Shown piece by piece: positions 9,341-18,884 of a DNA stretch of 64,000 nucleotides. The position numbers and the translations under genes are program-made. Positions within the stretch are counted from its first letter, which is position 1. Each line of letters opens with the position of its first letter. Under the pieces are notes generated by a model. It saw nothing but the letters and a program-made list of their open reading frames with translations, did not search any database and was not told the DNA's origin. Source of the stretch: Stenotrophomonas maltophilia (lineage in GTDB: Bacteria; Pseudomonadota; Gammaproteobacteria; Xanthomonadales; Xanthomonadaceae); NCBI RefSeq assembly GCF_001676385.1, contig NZ_LYVJ01000010.1, positions 62,001-126,000 on the forward strand, given 5' to 3'.

Positions 9341-11497
9341 GTGAACCGCGCTTCCGTCACCGGCCTGGATGCCTTGTTGAACCGATCCTCGGCAGCGGTG
9401 CTGCCCGCTCCGCTGCGCCAGGCCCTGCGCGAGCACTGGGAAGCGCCGGACTGCGACCACCAGATGCGCGCCACCTGGTCGGTGCTGGGCGATACGCTGG
9501 ATGCGTTGTCGATGCTCTCCGCCGATGAGGGCGCGGTGCTCGCCGCCCTGTTGTTCGACCTGCCCGGCCTGCGCGCCAGCCTGGACCACCTGCCGCTGGG
9601 CAACCACAGGGCGGCAGTGGTTGGCCTGCTCGATGGCCAGGACGCCGCTGATCCGGTGTGGGCGCTGCACGCCGGCCGCGAGGCGGGGCGCAACAGTGAG
9701 GGCCTGCGTCGCCTGCTGTTGGCGATCATCCGCGACCTGCGCGTGGTGCCGATCCTGCTGGCCCGGCAGCTGGCGCGGATGCGTGCGGCGGACAAGCTGG
9801 ACGACGAGCAGCGTCGCGCGCTGGCCCAGTTGACCCGCGATATCCACGCACCGCTGGCCAACCGGTTGGGCATCTGGCAGCTGAAGTGGGAGCTGGAAGA
9901 TCTGGCGTTCCGCCACCTGGAGCCGGAGACCTACCGTCGCATCGCCCGCGAGGTGGATGAAACCCGCATCGCCCGCGAGCGCTATGTCGAGAACGTCAAG
10001 AAGGTGCTGTCGCGCGAGCTGGCGGCGCAGGGCATCAAGGCCGAGGTCAGCGGGCGTCCGAAGCACATCTACAGCATCTGGCGGAAGATGCAGAAGAAGC
10101 GGCTGGCCTTCGACCAGCTGTACGACATCCGCGCGGTCCGGGTAATGGTGGACGACGTTGCCGCCTGCTACGCCGCCCTGGGCGTGGTGCATGCGCTGTG
10201 GGCGCCGGTACCGAGCGAGTTCGACGACTACATTGCCCGCCCCAAGGCCAATGACTATCGCTCCTTGCATACCGCCGTGGTCGGTCCGGAGGGCCGTACC
10301 ATCGAAGTGCAGATCCGCACCCACGAGATGCACTCGCAGGCCGAGCTGGGCGTGGCCGCACACTGGAAGTACAAGGAAGGCGGCAAGGGCGCGGAGAAGG
10401 CCTTTGACCGCAAGATCACCTGGATGCGCCAACTGCTGGAACAGGCGCAGGACGGGCAGGGCAATGAACTCGCCGGGGCGCTCGACGCCGAGCTCACCGA
10501 GGACCGGGTCTATGCGCTGAGCCCGAAGGACGAGGTGCTGGACCTGCCGCAGGGGGCCACTCCGCTCGATTTCGCTTACCAGGTGCACACCATGGTCGGC
10601 CACCGCTGCCGCGGTGCCAAGGTCAATGGCCGCATCGTGCCGCTCACCTACCGCCTGCGCAGCGGCGACCGCGTCGAGATCCTGACCGGGAAGGAAGCCG
10701 ACCCGCGGCGTGACTGGCTGATACCGGCCAACGGGTTCCTGGCCAGCAACCGTTCGCGCGAGAAGGTGCGCAGCTGGTTCCACAAGCTCGACCGCGCGCG
10801 CAACGTGCAGGCCGGTCGCGAGCTGCTGGAGCGCGAGCTGAAGCGCCTGGGCCTGCAGCACTCGGACCTGACGGTCGCCGCCAGGAAGTTCCATGCCGAC
10901 AGCGTCGACGACCTGTACATCCAAGTGGCGCTGGGTGATACCGGGCCCAACCAGATCAGCCGCGCCCTGCTGGAAGCGGAGCGCGCGGCCAGCCAACCGG
11001 CACCCCCGCCGACGTTGCCGCGCCCGACCGCGCGCCGTGAAAACCTGGGCAGGTCCAAGTTCACGGTCCAGGGCGTGGGTAACCTGCTGGTGCAGCTGGC
11101 ACGCTGTTGCCAGCCGGTGGCCGGTGAACCGATCGCCGGCTATCTGACCCGTAGCCGGGGAGTCACCGTGCACCGTGCCGACTGCGCGGCTCTGGCCCGG
11201 CTGGCCGCTGCCAGTCCGCAGCGCATCCTGCCGGTGGAGTGGGGCCAGGCGGGGGGCGGTTATGAAGTGGATGTCGTGGTCGATGCGGTGGACCGCCGTT
11301 GGCTGCTGAAGGACATCACCAACCTGATCGCCCAGGAAGACGCCTACGTGCTCGATATCCACAGCGACAACGTGCGCAACAGCGGACGCGCCCACCTGCG
11401 GCTGCGGCTGAAGGTCAGTGACTATGGCCAGCTCTCGACCCTGCTCGGCAAGCTCGATGCGCTGCCAGGCGTGAGCGAGGCGCGCCGCCTCGGCTGA
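9341..11497 (+). CDS. relA: GTP pyrophosphokinase RelA (monofunctional (p)ppGpp synthetase)
   Basis: Makes (p)ppGpp at ribosomes during amino-acid starvation; 718 aa. The N-terminal hydrolase-like domain (about residues 20-180) lacks the HD metal motif, so it should not degrade ppGpp. The synthetase domain carries EFDD at residues 293-296, the acidic EXDD signature of monofunctional RelA rather than the RXKD of bifunctional Rel/SpoT, followed by YIARPKANDYRSLHT. The TGS domain lies at about 395-450 and an ACT domain at about 640-715. It starts with GTG at 9341 and no convincing Shine-Dalgarno is visible, so the exact start is uncertain. Confidence 0.94.
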   Translation: MNRASVTGLDALLNRSSAAVLPAPLRQALREHWEAPDCDHQMRATWSVLGDTLDALSMLSADEGAVLAALLFDLPGLRASLDHLPLGNHRAAVVGLLDGQDAADPVWALHAGREAGRNSEGLRRLLLAIIRDLRVVPILLARQLARMRAADKLDDEQRRALAQLTRDIHAPLANRLGIWQLKWELEDLAFRHLEPETYRRIAREVDETRIARERYVENVKKVLSRELAAQGIKAEVSGRPKHIYSIWRKMQKKRLAFDQLYDIRAVRVMVDDVAACYAALGVVHALWAPVPSEFDDYIARPKANDYRSLHTAVVGPEGRTIEVQIRTHEMHSQAELGVAAHWKYKEGGKGAEKAFDRKITWMRQLLEQAQDGQGNELAGALDAELTEDRVYALSPKDEVLDLPQGATPLDFAYQVHTMVGHRCRGAKVNGRIVPLTYRLRSGDRVEILTGKEADPRRDWLIPANGFLASNRSREKVRSWFHKLDRARNVQAGRELLERELKRLGLQHSDLTVAARKFHADSVDDLYIQVALGDTGPNQISRALLEAERAASQPAPPPTLPRPTARRENLGRSKFTVQGVGNLLVQLARCCQPVAGEPIAGYLTRSRGVTVHRADCAALARLAAASPQRILPVEWGQAGGGYEVDVVVDAVDRRWLLKDITNLIAQEDAYVLDIHSDNVRNSGRAHLRLRLKVSDYGQLSTLLGKLDALPGVSEARRLG

Positions 11498-11527
11498 GCT
11501 TCACGCTGCCGCGGCTACCCTGCACGC

Positions 11528-13093
11528 ATGGAACGCGAGCCCCTGCATCGCATCAATGGCGCCGGACGCCCGGCGCTGGAGCGCGTCCGCCGCGAAGGCC
11601 GCTGGTGGTGGCTGCAGGCGCGCCATGCGCGCAGGGTCTGGCGCTGGGCGATGGTCGCCGCGTTGGCGGTATTCGTACTGCTGGTGCTGCTGCGCAAGCC
11701 ATTGGCGGACTGGTTCTGGGACGAGCCGCAGATTGAACAACTGCTGGCGGAGGGGGATCGCGCACTTGCCGCCGGTCACCTGAGCGCCGACGACGGCAGT
11801 GGTGCGCGCGAACGCTACCAGGCGGTGCTGGCACTGGATGCTGATCGACTGCAGGCACGCCAGGGCCTGGCCCGTACCGGGGCGGCGGCGTTGCAGCAGG
11901 CCCGTGACCGGCTGCAGGCCGATGATCTGGATGGCGCCACGCAGGCCCTGGCACTGGCCCGCGAGCTGCAGGTGCCGCAGGGCGAGGCCGATGGCGTCGC
12001 GCGCCAGCTGCAGGCGGGTCGCAACGCAGGTGCTGGAATCGGTGCACTGCTGGCACAGGCACGCGGCGCACTTGCCGCCGGCCGCCTGGACGACGGCGAC
12101 AGCAGTGCATTGCCGCTGTTCCAGCGCATCCTGGCGGTGCAGCCGGACAACCTGCCGGCCCTGGAAGGGCGCGAGGATGCACTGAGCGATCTGCTGCTGC
12201 AGGCACGAACGCTGGCCGGCCACGGGGAGTTGGCCCAGGCGGCTGCCCGGCTGCAGCGTGCCCGCCAGTTCGACGCCGGCCACGCCGATCTGCCGGCCAG
12301 CCAGGAGGCGCTGGCGCAGGCGGTCGACCAGCAGTTGCGACAGGCGCAGCGCGCGTTGCAGCGACGGCAGCTGGAAGCTGCGGCAAGGGGATTCCTGGCG
12401 GTGCTGGCAGTGGCGCCGGACGAGCCCAACGCCCAGCGGGGGCGTGAGCGGGTGCTGCAGGCTGTGCTCGCGCGGGGCCAGAAGCAGGCTGATGACTTCC
12501 AGTTCGAAGCCGCGCAACGCGATGCATTGCTGGCGGAGACGCTCGGGGCATCGCCGGCGGCGCGGCAGCAACTTGCGATGCGCCTGCAACGCGCCCGGCA
12601 GGCGCAGCAGGCCCTGAAACAACCGGCCATCAGCGCAGCACAACGTGAGCGCCAGTTGCGCGATCACCTGCGCAGGATGGAACGCGCCGAGCGCGCCGGC
12701 CAATGGATCAGTCCGCCCGGCCACAGCGCGTTCGATGCGTTGCGCGAAGCGCAGTCGCTGGCGCCCCAGGATGCGCGGGTCAAGGCGGCCGGGGAGCGCC
12801 TGCTCCCCGCCAGCCGCCGTTGTTTCGACGACAACCTGCGGCAGAACCGGGTGCAGGCCGCAGGCGCGTGCCTGCAGGCCTGGCAGACCCTGTCACCGAC
12901 CGCGAGTGGCCTGCCGGCAGCGCGCCAACGGCTGGCACAGCGCTGGCTGGCAATCGGTAGCGAGCGACTGGGCAGCGGTGACGTCGATTTCGCCGTGCAT
13001 GCCGCCGGCCAGGCGCGCCAGCTGCAACCCGACCTGGCCGAACTGCCATTGTTTGAACACCGCCTGCGCCGCGCCGGTGGGCGTGCCGACTAG
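11528..13093 (+). CDS. Membrane-anchored helical-repeat (TPR-like) protein, unknown function
   Basis: 521 aa and not recognised by name. One transmembrane helix (about residues 40-58) follows a basic, Trp-rich cytoplasmic start (GRWWWLQARHARR). The rest is an Ala/Gln/Leu/Arg-rich all-helical region with recurring units such as A-x-A-x-G-x-L, typical of degenerate TPR repeats, and probably faces the periplasm. It lies 30 bp after relA on the same strand, so co-transcription is possible. Its stop codon shares the palindrome CTAG with the stop of the convergent glycosyltransferase gene. Confidence 0.75.
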   Translation: MEREPLHRINGAGRPALERVRREGRWWWLQARHARRVWRWAMVAALAVFVLLVLLRKPLADWFWDEPQIEQLLAEGDRALAAGHLSADDGSGARERYQAVLALDADRLQARQGLARTGAAALQQARDRLQADDLDGATQALALARELQVPQGEADGVARQLQAGRNAGAGIGALLAQARGALAAGRLDDGDSSALPLFQRILAVQPDNLPALEGREDALSDLLLQARTLAGHGELAQAAARLQRARQFDAGHADLPASQEALAQAVDQQLRQAQRALQRRQLEAAARGFLAVLAVAPDEPNAQRGRERVLQAVLARGQKQADDFQFEAAQRDALLAETLGASPAARQQLAMRLQRARQAQQALKQPAISAAQRERQLRDHLRRMERAERAGQWISPPGHSAFDALREAQSLAPQDARVKAAGERLLPASRRCFDDNLRQNRVQAAGACLQAWQTLSPTASGLPAARQRLAQRWLAIGSERLGSGDVDFAVHAAGQARQLQPDLAELPLFEHRLRRAGGRAD

Positions 13094-15189
13094 GCGAAGA
13101 ACACCCGCTGCACGGCTGCCCGGGCAGCATCCAGCGAGAAGTGCTCGGCGATGTTGGCCAGGCCTGCGTTGGACAGTCGCTGCCACAGCTCGGAATCCTG
13201 GTACAGGCGAACCACCGCATCGGCGAAACCGGCCGCGTCGTCGGCGACCAGCACGTCCTGGCCTGGGCGCAGATGCATGCCCTCGACCGCGCAGGTCGTG
13301 CCGACCACCGGTTGGCCATGGGCCATGCTCAGGTTGATCTTGCCCTTGACGCCGGCGCCGAAGCGCAGCGGGGCCACGGAAATGCGTGCGCCGTCCATGT
13401 ACGGAGTGATGTCCTCGACGAAGCCATGCATCTGCACGCCGGGCTGGCGCGCGGCCAGGGCCAGCAGCGATTCCGGTGCGGCAGCGCCGATGCAGTGCAG
13501 GCGCACCTGTGGCAGGCGGGCGCGGATGCGGGCGAACACCTCGCCGATGAACCATTCCATGGCATCCAGGTTCGGCGGGTGGCGGAAGCCGCCGACGAAC
13601 ACCAGGTCGTGGCGCTGCGCGAACGGCTGGCCGGAACCGGCGACGTCGTGCAGGTTGGAGATCAGCTCCGCACGTACCGCCGGTGCGTCGGCCTGCAGCT
13701 GCTCGCGCTCCGCCGCGCTGACCAGCACGGTGACATCGCATTGCGCCATGATCGCCAACTCGCTGGCACGGGTGCGTTCAGCGGCACGCAGCAGGCTGGC
13801 ATCCTTGGCCACTTCGGCGCCGCGGCGCTCGCGCAGGTAGTGCAGGTCCACGGTATCGAACACGGTGCGTGCCTGCGGGGCATAGCGTCCCAGCAGCGGC
13901 AGGCATTCATGGGCAACGTGGTGGCGGACCAGCATCGCAACGTCGAACCGCGAGCCGTACGTGCGCAGCCACTTCGCCAGGCCTTCCAGGAACGGTGCGT
14001 ACCAGACTTCCACGCCCATCCGCTGCAAGGCTTCAGTTGCCGCGCCGGCATGCTCGCGACGGGTCGGCACGAAGACCACATGGGCACCGCCCTGCAGCAG
14101 CAGGCGGATCAGATTCACCTGACGCAACGAGCCGGAGTCGCGGTCCGGCTGCGGTACTTCCTCGTCCAGGATCAGGATCTGGCGCCGGCCGCGCAGCAGC
14201 AGCGCCGGCGACGGCACTTCACCGACCGCCGGATGGTGGGCCAGTTCGGTGCCCCAGCGCGCGGCGAAGATGGCCTGGTTGCGCACCTGGTACGCCTTCA
14301 CCCCGCTGCCGGTGTCGGTGCCGTTGCTGGTGCCTTCGTCGTGGATCACCCGGCTGGCCGGCTGCACCAGCACGCGCAGGCCTTGGGCACGCACGCGGAA
14401 GGCCAGATCGGTGTCCTCGTAGTACGCTGGCCTGTAGCGGGTATCGAAGCCGCCCAGCTGCTGCCAGAGGTCGCGCGGCAGCATCAGCGCCGCACCGGAG
14501 CAGTAGTCGGCGTCGCGGAGGCTGGCGAATCGCGGGTCGTCAGCGGCCTCGAAGCGGCCGTAGCTCCAGCCACTGCCGTCGGCGAAGATCACTCCGCCCG
14601 ATTCCTGCAGGCGGCCATCCGGGTACAGCAACTGGCTGCCGACCAGGCCAGCGCCGGGCACGCTGCCGAAGGTGTCCAGCAGGGCATCCAGCCAGCCTGG
14701 CTGCGGCACGGTATCGTTGTTGAGCAACACCACGTAGCGGCCGCGCGCGCGCGACACGCCATCGTTGCAGGCTTCGATGAAGCCGCCGTTGTGCTCGCGC
14801 ACTTCATAACGCAGCCCCTTTACCTGCGGCATCCATTGCGTGGTTGCATCGCTGCTGCCGTCATCCACCACCAGGATTTCGCACGGCGCCGCGGGGGGGT
14901 ATGCAGCCAGGGCGCGCAGGCAGGCCAGGGTGTGTTCGGCATGGTTGTAGACCGGGATGATGATGCTCACCTCCGGTGTTGCGCTGAACGGCAGCGTGAA
15001 GGGCGCGAAATCCCCTGCCGGCGGCAGATACAGGGGGCTGCGCGGTGCCGGCACGGCGCGCTGGGCATGTACCCGGATCCGCTGCCACGTGGCCCGCCAG
15101 CCGCGGGTGCGCAGGCTGGCCAGGCTGCGCCGGGCCAGGCCGGTCAGGCGGTTGATCAGGTATCGGATCTCGGCCAGGGACATCGCCAT
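13090..15189 (-). CDS. Two-domain glycosyltransferase (GT2 + GT-B fold)
   Basis: 699 aa. An N-terminal GT2 domain (residues ~73-310) has VSIIIPVYNH, the VVDDGSSD nucleotide-sugar motif, LLNNDTV (DXD-like) and YYEDTDLAFR. It is joined to a C-terminal GT-B-type domain (about 370-690) with an FVGGFRHPPN segment and the E-rich acceptor region of group-1 transferases. Such fusions usually build cell-surface polysaccharide or modify surface proteins. No membrane helix is seen, and the first 50 residues are basic. It stands alone rather than in a polysaccharide cluster, so the substrate is unknown. Confidence 0.85.
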   Translation of the reverse strand: MAMSLAEIRYLINRLTGLARRSLASLRTRGWRATWQRIRVHAQRAVPAPRSPLYLPPAGDFAPFTLPFSATPEVSIIIPVYNHAEHTLACLRALAAYPPAAPCEILVVDDGSSDATTQWMPQVKGLRYEVREHNGGFIEACNDGVSRARGRYVVLLNNDTVPQPGWLDALLDTFGSVPGAGLVGSQLLYPDGRLQESGGVIFADGSGWSYGRFEAADDPRFASLRDADYCSGAALMLPRDLWQQLGGFDTRYRPAYYEDTDLAFRVRAQGLRVLVQPASRVIHDEGTSNGTDTGSGVKAYQVRNQAIFAARWGTELAHHPAVGEVPSPALLLRGRRQILILDEEVPQPDRDSGSLRQVNLIRLLLQGGAHVVFVPTRREHAGAATEALQRMGVEVWYAPFLEGLAKWLRTYGSRFDVAMLVRHHVAHECLPLLGRYAPQARTVFDTVDLHYLRERRGAEVAKDASLLRAAERTRASELAIMAQCDVTVLVSAAEREQLQADAPAVRAELISNLHDVAGSGQPFAQRHDLVFVGGFRHPPNLDAMEWFIGEVFARIRARLPQVRLHCIGAAAPESLLALAARQPGVQMHGFVEDITPYMDGARISVAPLRFGAGVKGKINLSMAHGQPVVGTTCAVEGMHLRPGQDVLVADDAAGFADAVVRLYQDSELWQRLSNAGLANIAEHFSLDAARAAVQRVFFA

Positions 15190-15285
15190 CCGGTTGCAAC
15201 TCCAGCTTAAGCAGGGGAACCCGGGAGAATCCGCCAGCCGCAGTGGCTGGGGTAGACTCGCCAGACCTTACATTCTCGCATCCCC

Positions 15286-17718
15286 GTGCCCCGACGCTAC
15301 GATTCCGACGACATCGACGATTTCGACGACGACGACCAGCAGGACGGCGGCTCGCCCTGGCGGCGCCGGCTGATCACCTGGAGCATGGCTGCGGTCGCGT
15401 TGGGATTGGGTTTCCTGATTCCCTATACGCTGTACCTGAATCAACAGGTGACCCAGCGTTTCGGCGAACTGCGCTGGCAGATCCCGACCCGGGTCTATGC
15501 GCGCCCGCTGGTGCTCGTGCCCGGCAAGGCGATGGATGCGGCGACCCTGAAGACCGAACTGGCCGCCTCCGCCTACCGCGATGATGGGCAGGGCAGGGAA
15601 CCGGCCACCTATTCGGTGGATGGTGGTCGCTTCGTCATTTCCAGCCGTGGCTTCAACGACGTGGATGGCCGGGTTGCGCCGCGCCGGGTGGAGTTGTCGC
15701 TGGCCGGTGGGGCCATCGCTTCGCTGCGCGACGCTGACAGCCGCAAGGCACTGAAGGCGGCACGGCTGGATCCGGCCCGCATTGCCACCCTGTACGGCCA
15801 GAAGCAGGAGGAGCGGCGCCTGATCCGCATGAACGAGGCGCCGGACCTGCTGGTGACCGGCCTGCAGGCCGTGGAGGACAAGGATTTCAACCGGCACCAC
15901 GGCATCGACCTGTCCGGCATCGCACGTGCGGTGTGGGTGACGATCCGTTCCGGCGGCCAGAGCCGCCAGGGCGCTTCCACGCTGACCCAGCAGTTGGCCC
16001 GCAGCGGCCTGCTCGGCATCGGCAAGGAACAGACGATCACGCGCAAGTTCAACGAGGTGCTGTACGCGCTGATCATGGAGGCGCGCTACGACAAGCGCAC
16101 GATCTTCGAGGCCTACCTCAACCAGGTGTACCTGGGCCAGCGCGGCAGCCAGGCCATCCACGGCATGTCCTCCGGTGCCGAGTTCTGGTTCGGCCGTGAC
16201 CTGTCGTCGCTGGAAACCGAGCAGATCGCGCTGCTGATCGGCCTGGTCAAAGGGCCGTCCTATTACGATCCGCGGCGCAACCCGGAACGTGCGCTGGATC
16301 GCCGCAACTTCGTGCTGGGCAAGCTGCACGAGGCATCGTTGATCGACGATGCCGAGTACCAGCGGGCATTGAAAGCCCCGCTGGGAGTGCCCAGGACCCC
16401 GGGCCTGGTCGCGGCCAACCGTTTTCCTGCCTATGTGGACCTGGTCCGCCGCCAGCTCGGTCATGACTATCCCGAATCGGCGCTGCAGGGGGCAGGCCTG
16501 AGCGTGATGACCGGCATGTCACCCTCTGCGCAGGCCTATGCCGAGGGCGCGGTGACCCGCACCATCAAGTCGCTGGAGAGCAAGCGACGCCCTGAACTGC
16601 AGGCCGGCATGGTGCTGACCGATGTGCACAACGGTGACGTGCTGGCAGTGATCGGCAGCCGCGACGTATCCGAAGTGGGCTTCAACCGCGCGGTCGAAGC
16701 ACAGCGACCGGTGGGCTCGCTGCTGAAGCCGTTCGTGTACCTGCTCGCGCTGGCGCAGCCGGACCGCTACTCGCTGGCCAGCTGGGTCGACGATTCACCC
16801 GTCACCGTGCAGCTTGGCCGTGGCCGCAACTGGAACCCGGGCAATGCCGACAACCGCAGCCATGGCACGGTGCGGCTGATCGATGCGTTGGCCCATTCCT
16901 ACAACCAGGCCACGGTCCGGGTGGGCATGCAGGTGGGACCGGAGCGGATCACCCAGCTCATCCATGTGCTGGCCGGTATCAAGGCGGACGCGAACCCGGC
17001 CGTGATCCTGGGTTCGACTGACCAGAGCCCATACGCCATGGCGCAGCTGTACCAGTTCCTTGCTTCTGGCGGAGAGATCCAACCGTTGCACGCGGTGCGT
17101 GGCGTGCTGGACCCGCAGGGCAAGTTGCTCAAGCGCTATGACAAGACGCCCGCGCCGGCGCAGGAAGGCGACTCGATTGCCGCCAACCTGATCAGCGTCG
17201 GGCTGCAGCAGGTCGTTTCCAGCGGTACCGCGCAGCGCCTCAACGCTGACGGCCTGGGCCGCCTGCAGCCGGCCGGCAAGACCGGCACCACCAATGACGG
17301 ACGCGACAGCTGGTATGCCGGCTATACCGGCGACCACCTGGCCGTGATCTGGATCGGCAACGACCAGAACCAGCAGGCAGGCCTGTATGGCGCCACCGGC
17401 GCGATGCGGGTGTGGTCGGGCATCTTCCAGCGCCTGCCGAGTGCACCGCTGCGCGTCAGCAACAAGGGCCTGGACTGGCAGTCGGTCGCCGCCACCGGCA
17501 TGAACTCGACCGATGAAGGCTGTCCGGGTGCGCGTCGCTTCCCATTCGTGGTGGGTTATGCGCCGGCCTATGCACCCTGCGCGCCCACGGTGGCGCCGGA
17601 CGGCGAGACCGGCGAGGCCGAGAGCGAGGGCGGAGGCTGGCGCAGCTGGTTCGGCCTGGACCGCAAGCCGGAAGCACCCGCCGAACCCGCCGCTGCTCCT
17701 CCTCCCCCGAGCCGATGA
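15286..17718 (+). CDS. mrcB: Penicillin-binding protein 1B (bifunctional class A PBP)
   Basis: Polymerises and crosslinks peptidoglycan; 810 aa. A very acidic cytoplasmic start (DDIDDFDDDD) precedes one transmembrane helix at about 27-49. The glycosyltransferase-51 domain has catalytic Glu197 in EDKDFNRHHG and GASTLTQQLAR. The transpeptidase domain has Ser478-x-x-Lys481 (GSLLK), SYN, and Lys665-Thr-Gly. An extra Pro/Ala/Glu-rich tail closes the protein. The GTG start at 15286 fits the acidic tail; no strong Shine-Dalgarno is visible. It overlaps the next gene by 4 nt (ATGA). Confidence 0.95.
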   Translation: MPRRYDSDDIDDFDDDDQQDGGSPWRRRLITWSMAAVALGLGFLIPYTLYLNQQVTQRFGELRWQIPTRVYARPLVLVPGKAMDAATLKTELAASAYRDDGQGREPATYSVDGGRFVISSRGFNDVDGRVAPRRVELSLAGGAIASLRDADSRKALKAARLDPARIATLYGQKQEERRLIRMNEAPDLLVTGLQAVEDKDFNRHHGIDLSGIARAVWVTIRSGGQSRQGASTLTQQLARSGLLGIGKEQTITRKFNEVLYALIMEARYDKRTIFEAYLNQVYLGQRGSQAIHGMSSGAEFWFGRDLSSLETEQIALLIGLVKGPSYYDPRRNPERALDRRNFVLGKLHEASLIDDAEYQRALKAPLGVPRTPGLVAANRFPAYVDLVRRQLGHDYPESALQGAGLSVMTGMSPSAQAYAEGAVTRTIKSLESKRRPELQAGMVLTDVHNGDVLAVIGSRDVSEVGFNRAVEAQRPVGSLLKPFVYLLALAQPDRYSLASWVDDSPVTVQLGRGRNWNPGNADNRSHGTVRLIDALAHSYNQATVRVGMQVGPERITQLIHVLAGIKADANPAVILGSTDQSPYAMAQLYQFLASGGEIQPLHAVRGVLDPQGKLLKRYDKTPAPAQEGDSIAANLISVGLQQVVSSGTAQRLNADGLGRLQPAGKTGTTNDGRDSWYAGYTGDHLAVIWIGNDQNQQAGLYGATGAMRVWSGIFQRLPSAPLRVSNKGLDWQSVAATGMNSTDEGCPGARRFPFVVGYAPAYAPCAPTVAPDGETGEAESEGGGWRSWFGLDRKPEAPAEPAAAPPPPSR

Positions 17719-18251
17719 TGCCGATGAACATGCATTTCCTGTTGCGTCCCCTGGCCCTGACCGGCCTCAGTGTCGCCCTGGTCGCCTGCGTAAGCAGTGC
17801 GCCGCCGGTGGTCAAGCCGGTCGATACCACGACGCCGGCGCAACGCCTGGCGGCCGTGGACGCCGCAGCGGGCCCGGACGACAAGGAGTTGTCGGTGCAG
17901 CCTCTGCGCGATCCGCAGGTGGAAGACCTGCGGGTGGCCGCGCAGGCACAGCGCCAGGCCAACGATCTGGCCGCCGCGGCCAGCAGCCTGGACCAGGCGT
18001 TGCAGATCGTGGCCGGTGACCCGGCTGTGCTGCAGGAGCGTGCCGAAGTGGCACTGCTGCTGGGCCAGTGGGCGCAGGCGGAAACGTTCGCGCGCAAGGC
18101 GATCGACCTGGGGTCGAAGACGGGACCGCTGTGCCGTCGGCACTGGGCGACGATCGAACAGTCGCGCCTGGCGCGGGGCGAGAAGGAGAATGCGGTGTCG
18201 GCGCATGCGCAGATTGAGGGCTGCACGGTGCCGGGGATCAAGCGGTACTGA
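17715..18251 (+). CDS. Predicted lipoprotein with TPR-like repeat
   Basis: 178 aa. An N-terminal signal ends in a lipobox (LVAC, then VSS), so it should be lipid-anchored at Cys25. Residues 60-130 form paired helices typical of one or two TPR units. It overlaps mrcB by 4 nt, so the two are probably translated together and the lipoprotein may help or regulate PBP1B. That recalls the outer-membrane lipoprotein activator LpoB, but there is no visible LpoB similarity, so this is inference from position. A second in-frame ATG at 17718 is equally possible. Confidence 0.8.
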   Translation: MMPMNMHFLLRPLALTGLSVALVACVSSAPPVVKPVDTTTPAQRLAAVDAAAGPDDKELSVQPLRDPQVEDLRVAAQAQRQANDLAAAASSLDQALQIVAGDPAVLQERAEVALLLGQWAQAETFARKAIDLGSKTGPLCRRHWATIEQSRLARGEKENAVSAHAQIEGCTVPGIKRY

Positions 18252-18319
18252 GGTATTCCGCTCCATCGGGCGCTGCCCCCTCTGCGGCGCGCGCTCGCAC
18301 TGATGGATGCTGGTGATGG

Positions 18320-18501
18320 GCCGGGGAGGTGGGGCGTGCAGGACACGCCGTAAACCCATCCTTGGGGGCTCGATGGCGCCTTGCTCGTGTGCGCTGTCCT
18401 GCGCACGCGGCAAGACCGGGGTTGGGCGTCCTGCCCAACCCGCCCGAGGCGTGCCTCGGGCCCATGGCGCCAACGGTCCTGCACGCCCCACCCACCCGGC
18501 C
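18320..18501 (-). repeat. Paired palindrome copy C, expanded core (minus orientation)
   Basis: About 182 bp. The outer arms are perfect over 16 bp (18329-18344 with 18476-18491) and imperfect beyond. The simple inner hairpin of other copies is replaced by a branched insert closed by GGCGCC/GGCGCC, with three sub-hairpins: GTGCGC..GCGCAC, GTTGGGC..GCCCAAC and CCCGAGGC..CCTCGGG. Copy F carries the same insert in reverse. Confidence 0.85.
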
Positions 18502-18680
18502 CGCCATGCATCGCGCGGGCCGCAGGCAAGAACAAAATCAAAAATCAAAAGCGGGTCGCACGCTGCGCGCGCTCGCGGTCGTCCATCTTCTTTCCCCGTT
18601 CCTCCTACCGCTTTTGAGCTGCCAGTCGAGCAAGCTCGACTTTGCCAAGCGTGTCCCTCCGTCGCCGGGAAATTGTCGAA

Positions 18681-18782
18681 GGCAGGGAACTGTGGGTTTG
18701 CGGGGTGTCCGCGGCATGGATGCCGCGGCCAAGCCCCCAGGGACGGGTTTACGGCGTCCCTGCAAACCCACAGTCCCCTGCC
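18681..18782 (+). repeat. Paired palindrome copy D (plus orientation)
   Basis: 102 bp with outer arms of about 25 bp (GGCAGGGAACTGTGGG matched by CCCACAGTCCCCTGCC), differing only by changes that leave G-U pairs on one strand. The core holds the hairpin CCGCGGCATGGATGCCGCGG, then a tail ending TTTACGGCGT. Confidence 0.85.
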
Positions 18783-18884
18783 AGCCCTCGGTGCAACCCA
18801 GAGCCATGACCGCTGTTGCTGTTGCTTGTGCTCCGGCTTGAAACGGGTGCCGGGCAGCGCCCGGCCGGGTATCCTTTCCCCCTG

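Larger units (their letters stand above)
18252..18884. other. Intergenic repeat island 2 (no gene)
   Basis: 633 bp without a credible gene between the lipoprotein gene and yoaA. It contains palindrome C, a 179-bp spacer with an A-rich tract (AAAATCAAAAATCAAAAGCG) and ending GGGAAATTGTCGAA, palindrome D, a GTTGCTGTTGCTT tract, and a terminal hairpin GCCGGGCAGCGCCCGGC at 18849-18865, just 20 bp before the yoaA start. Confidence 0.85.

Noticed and set aside
18816..18884. An earlier in-frame ATG for yoaA
   Set aside because: It would translate the terminal hairpin of repeat island 2. The conserved N-terminus begins at 18885.
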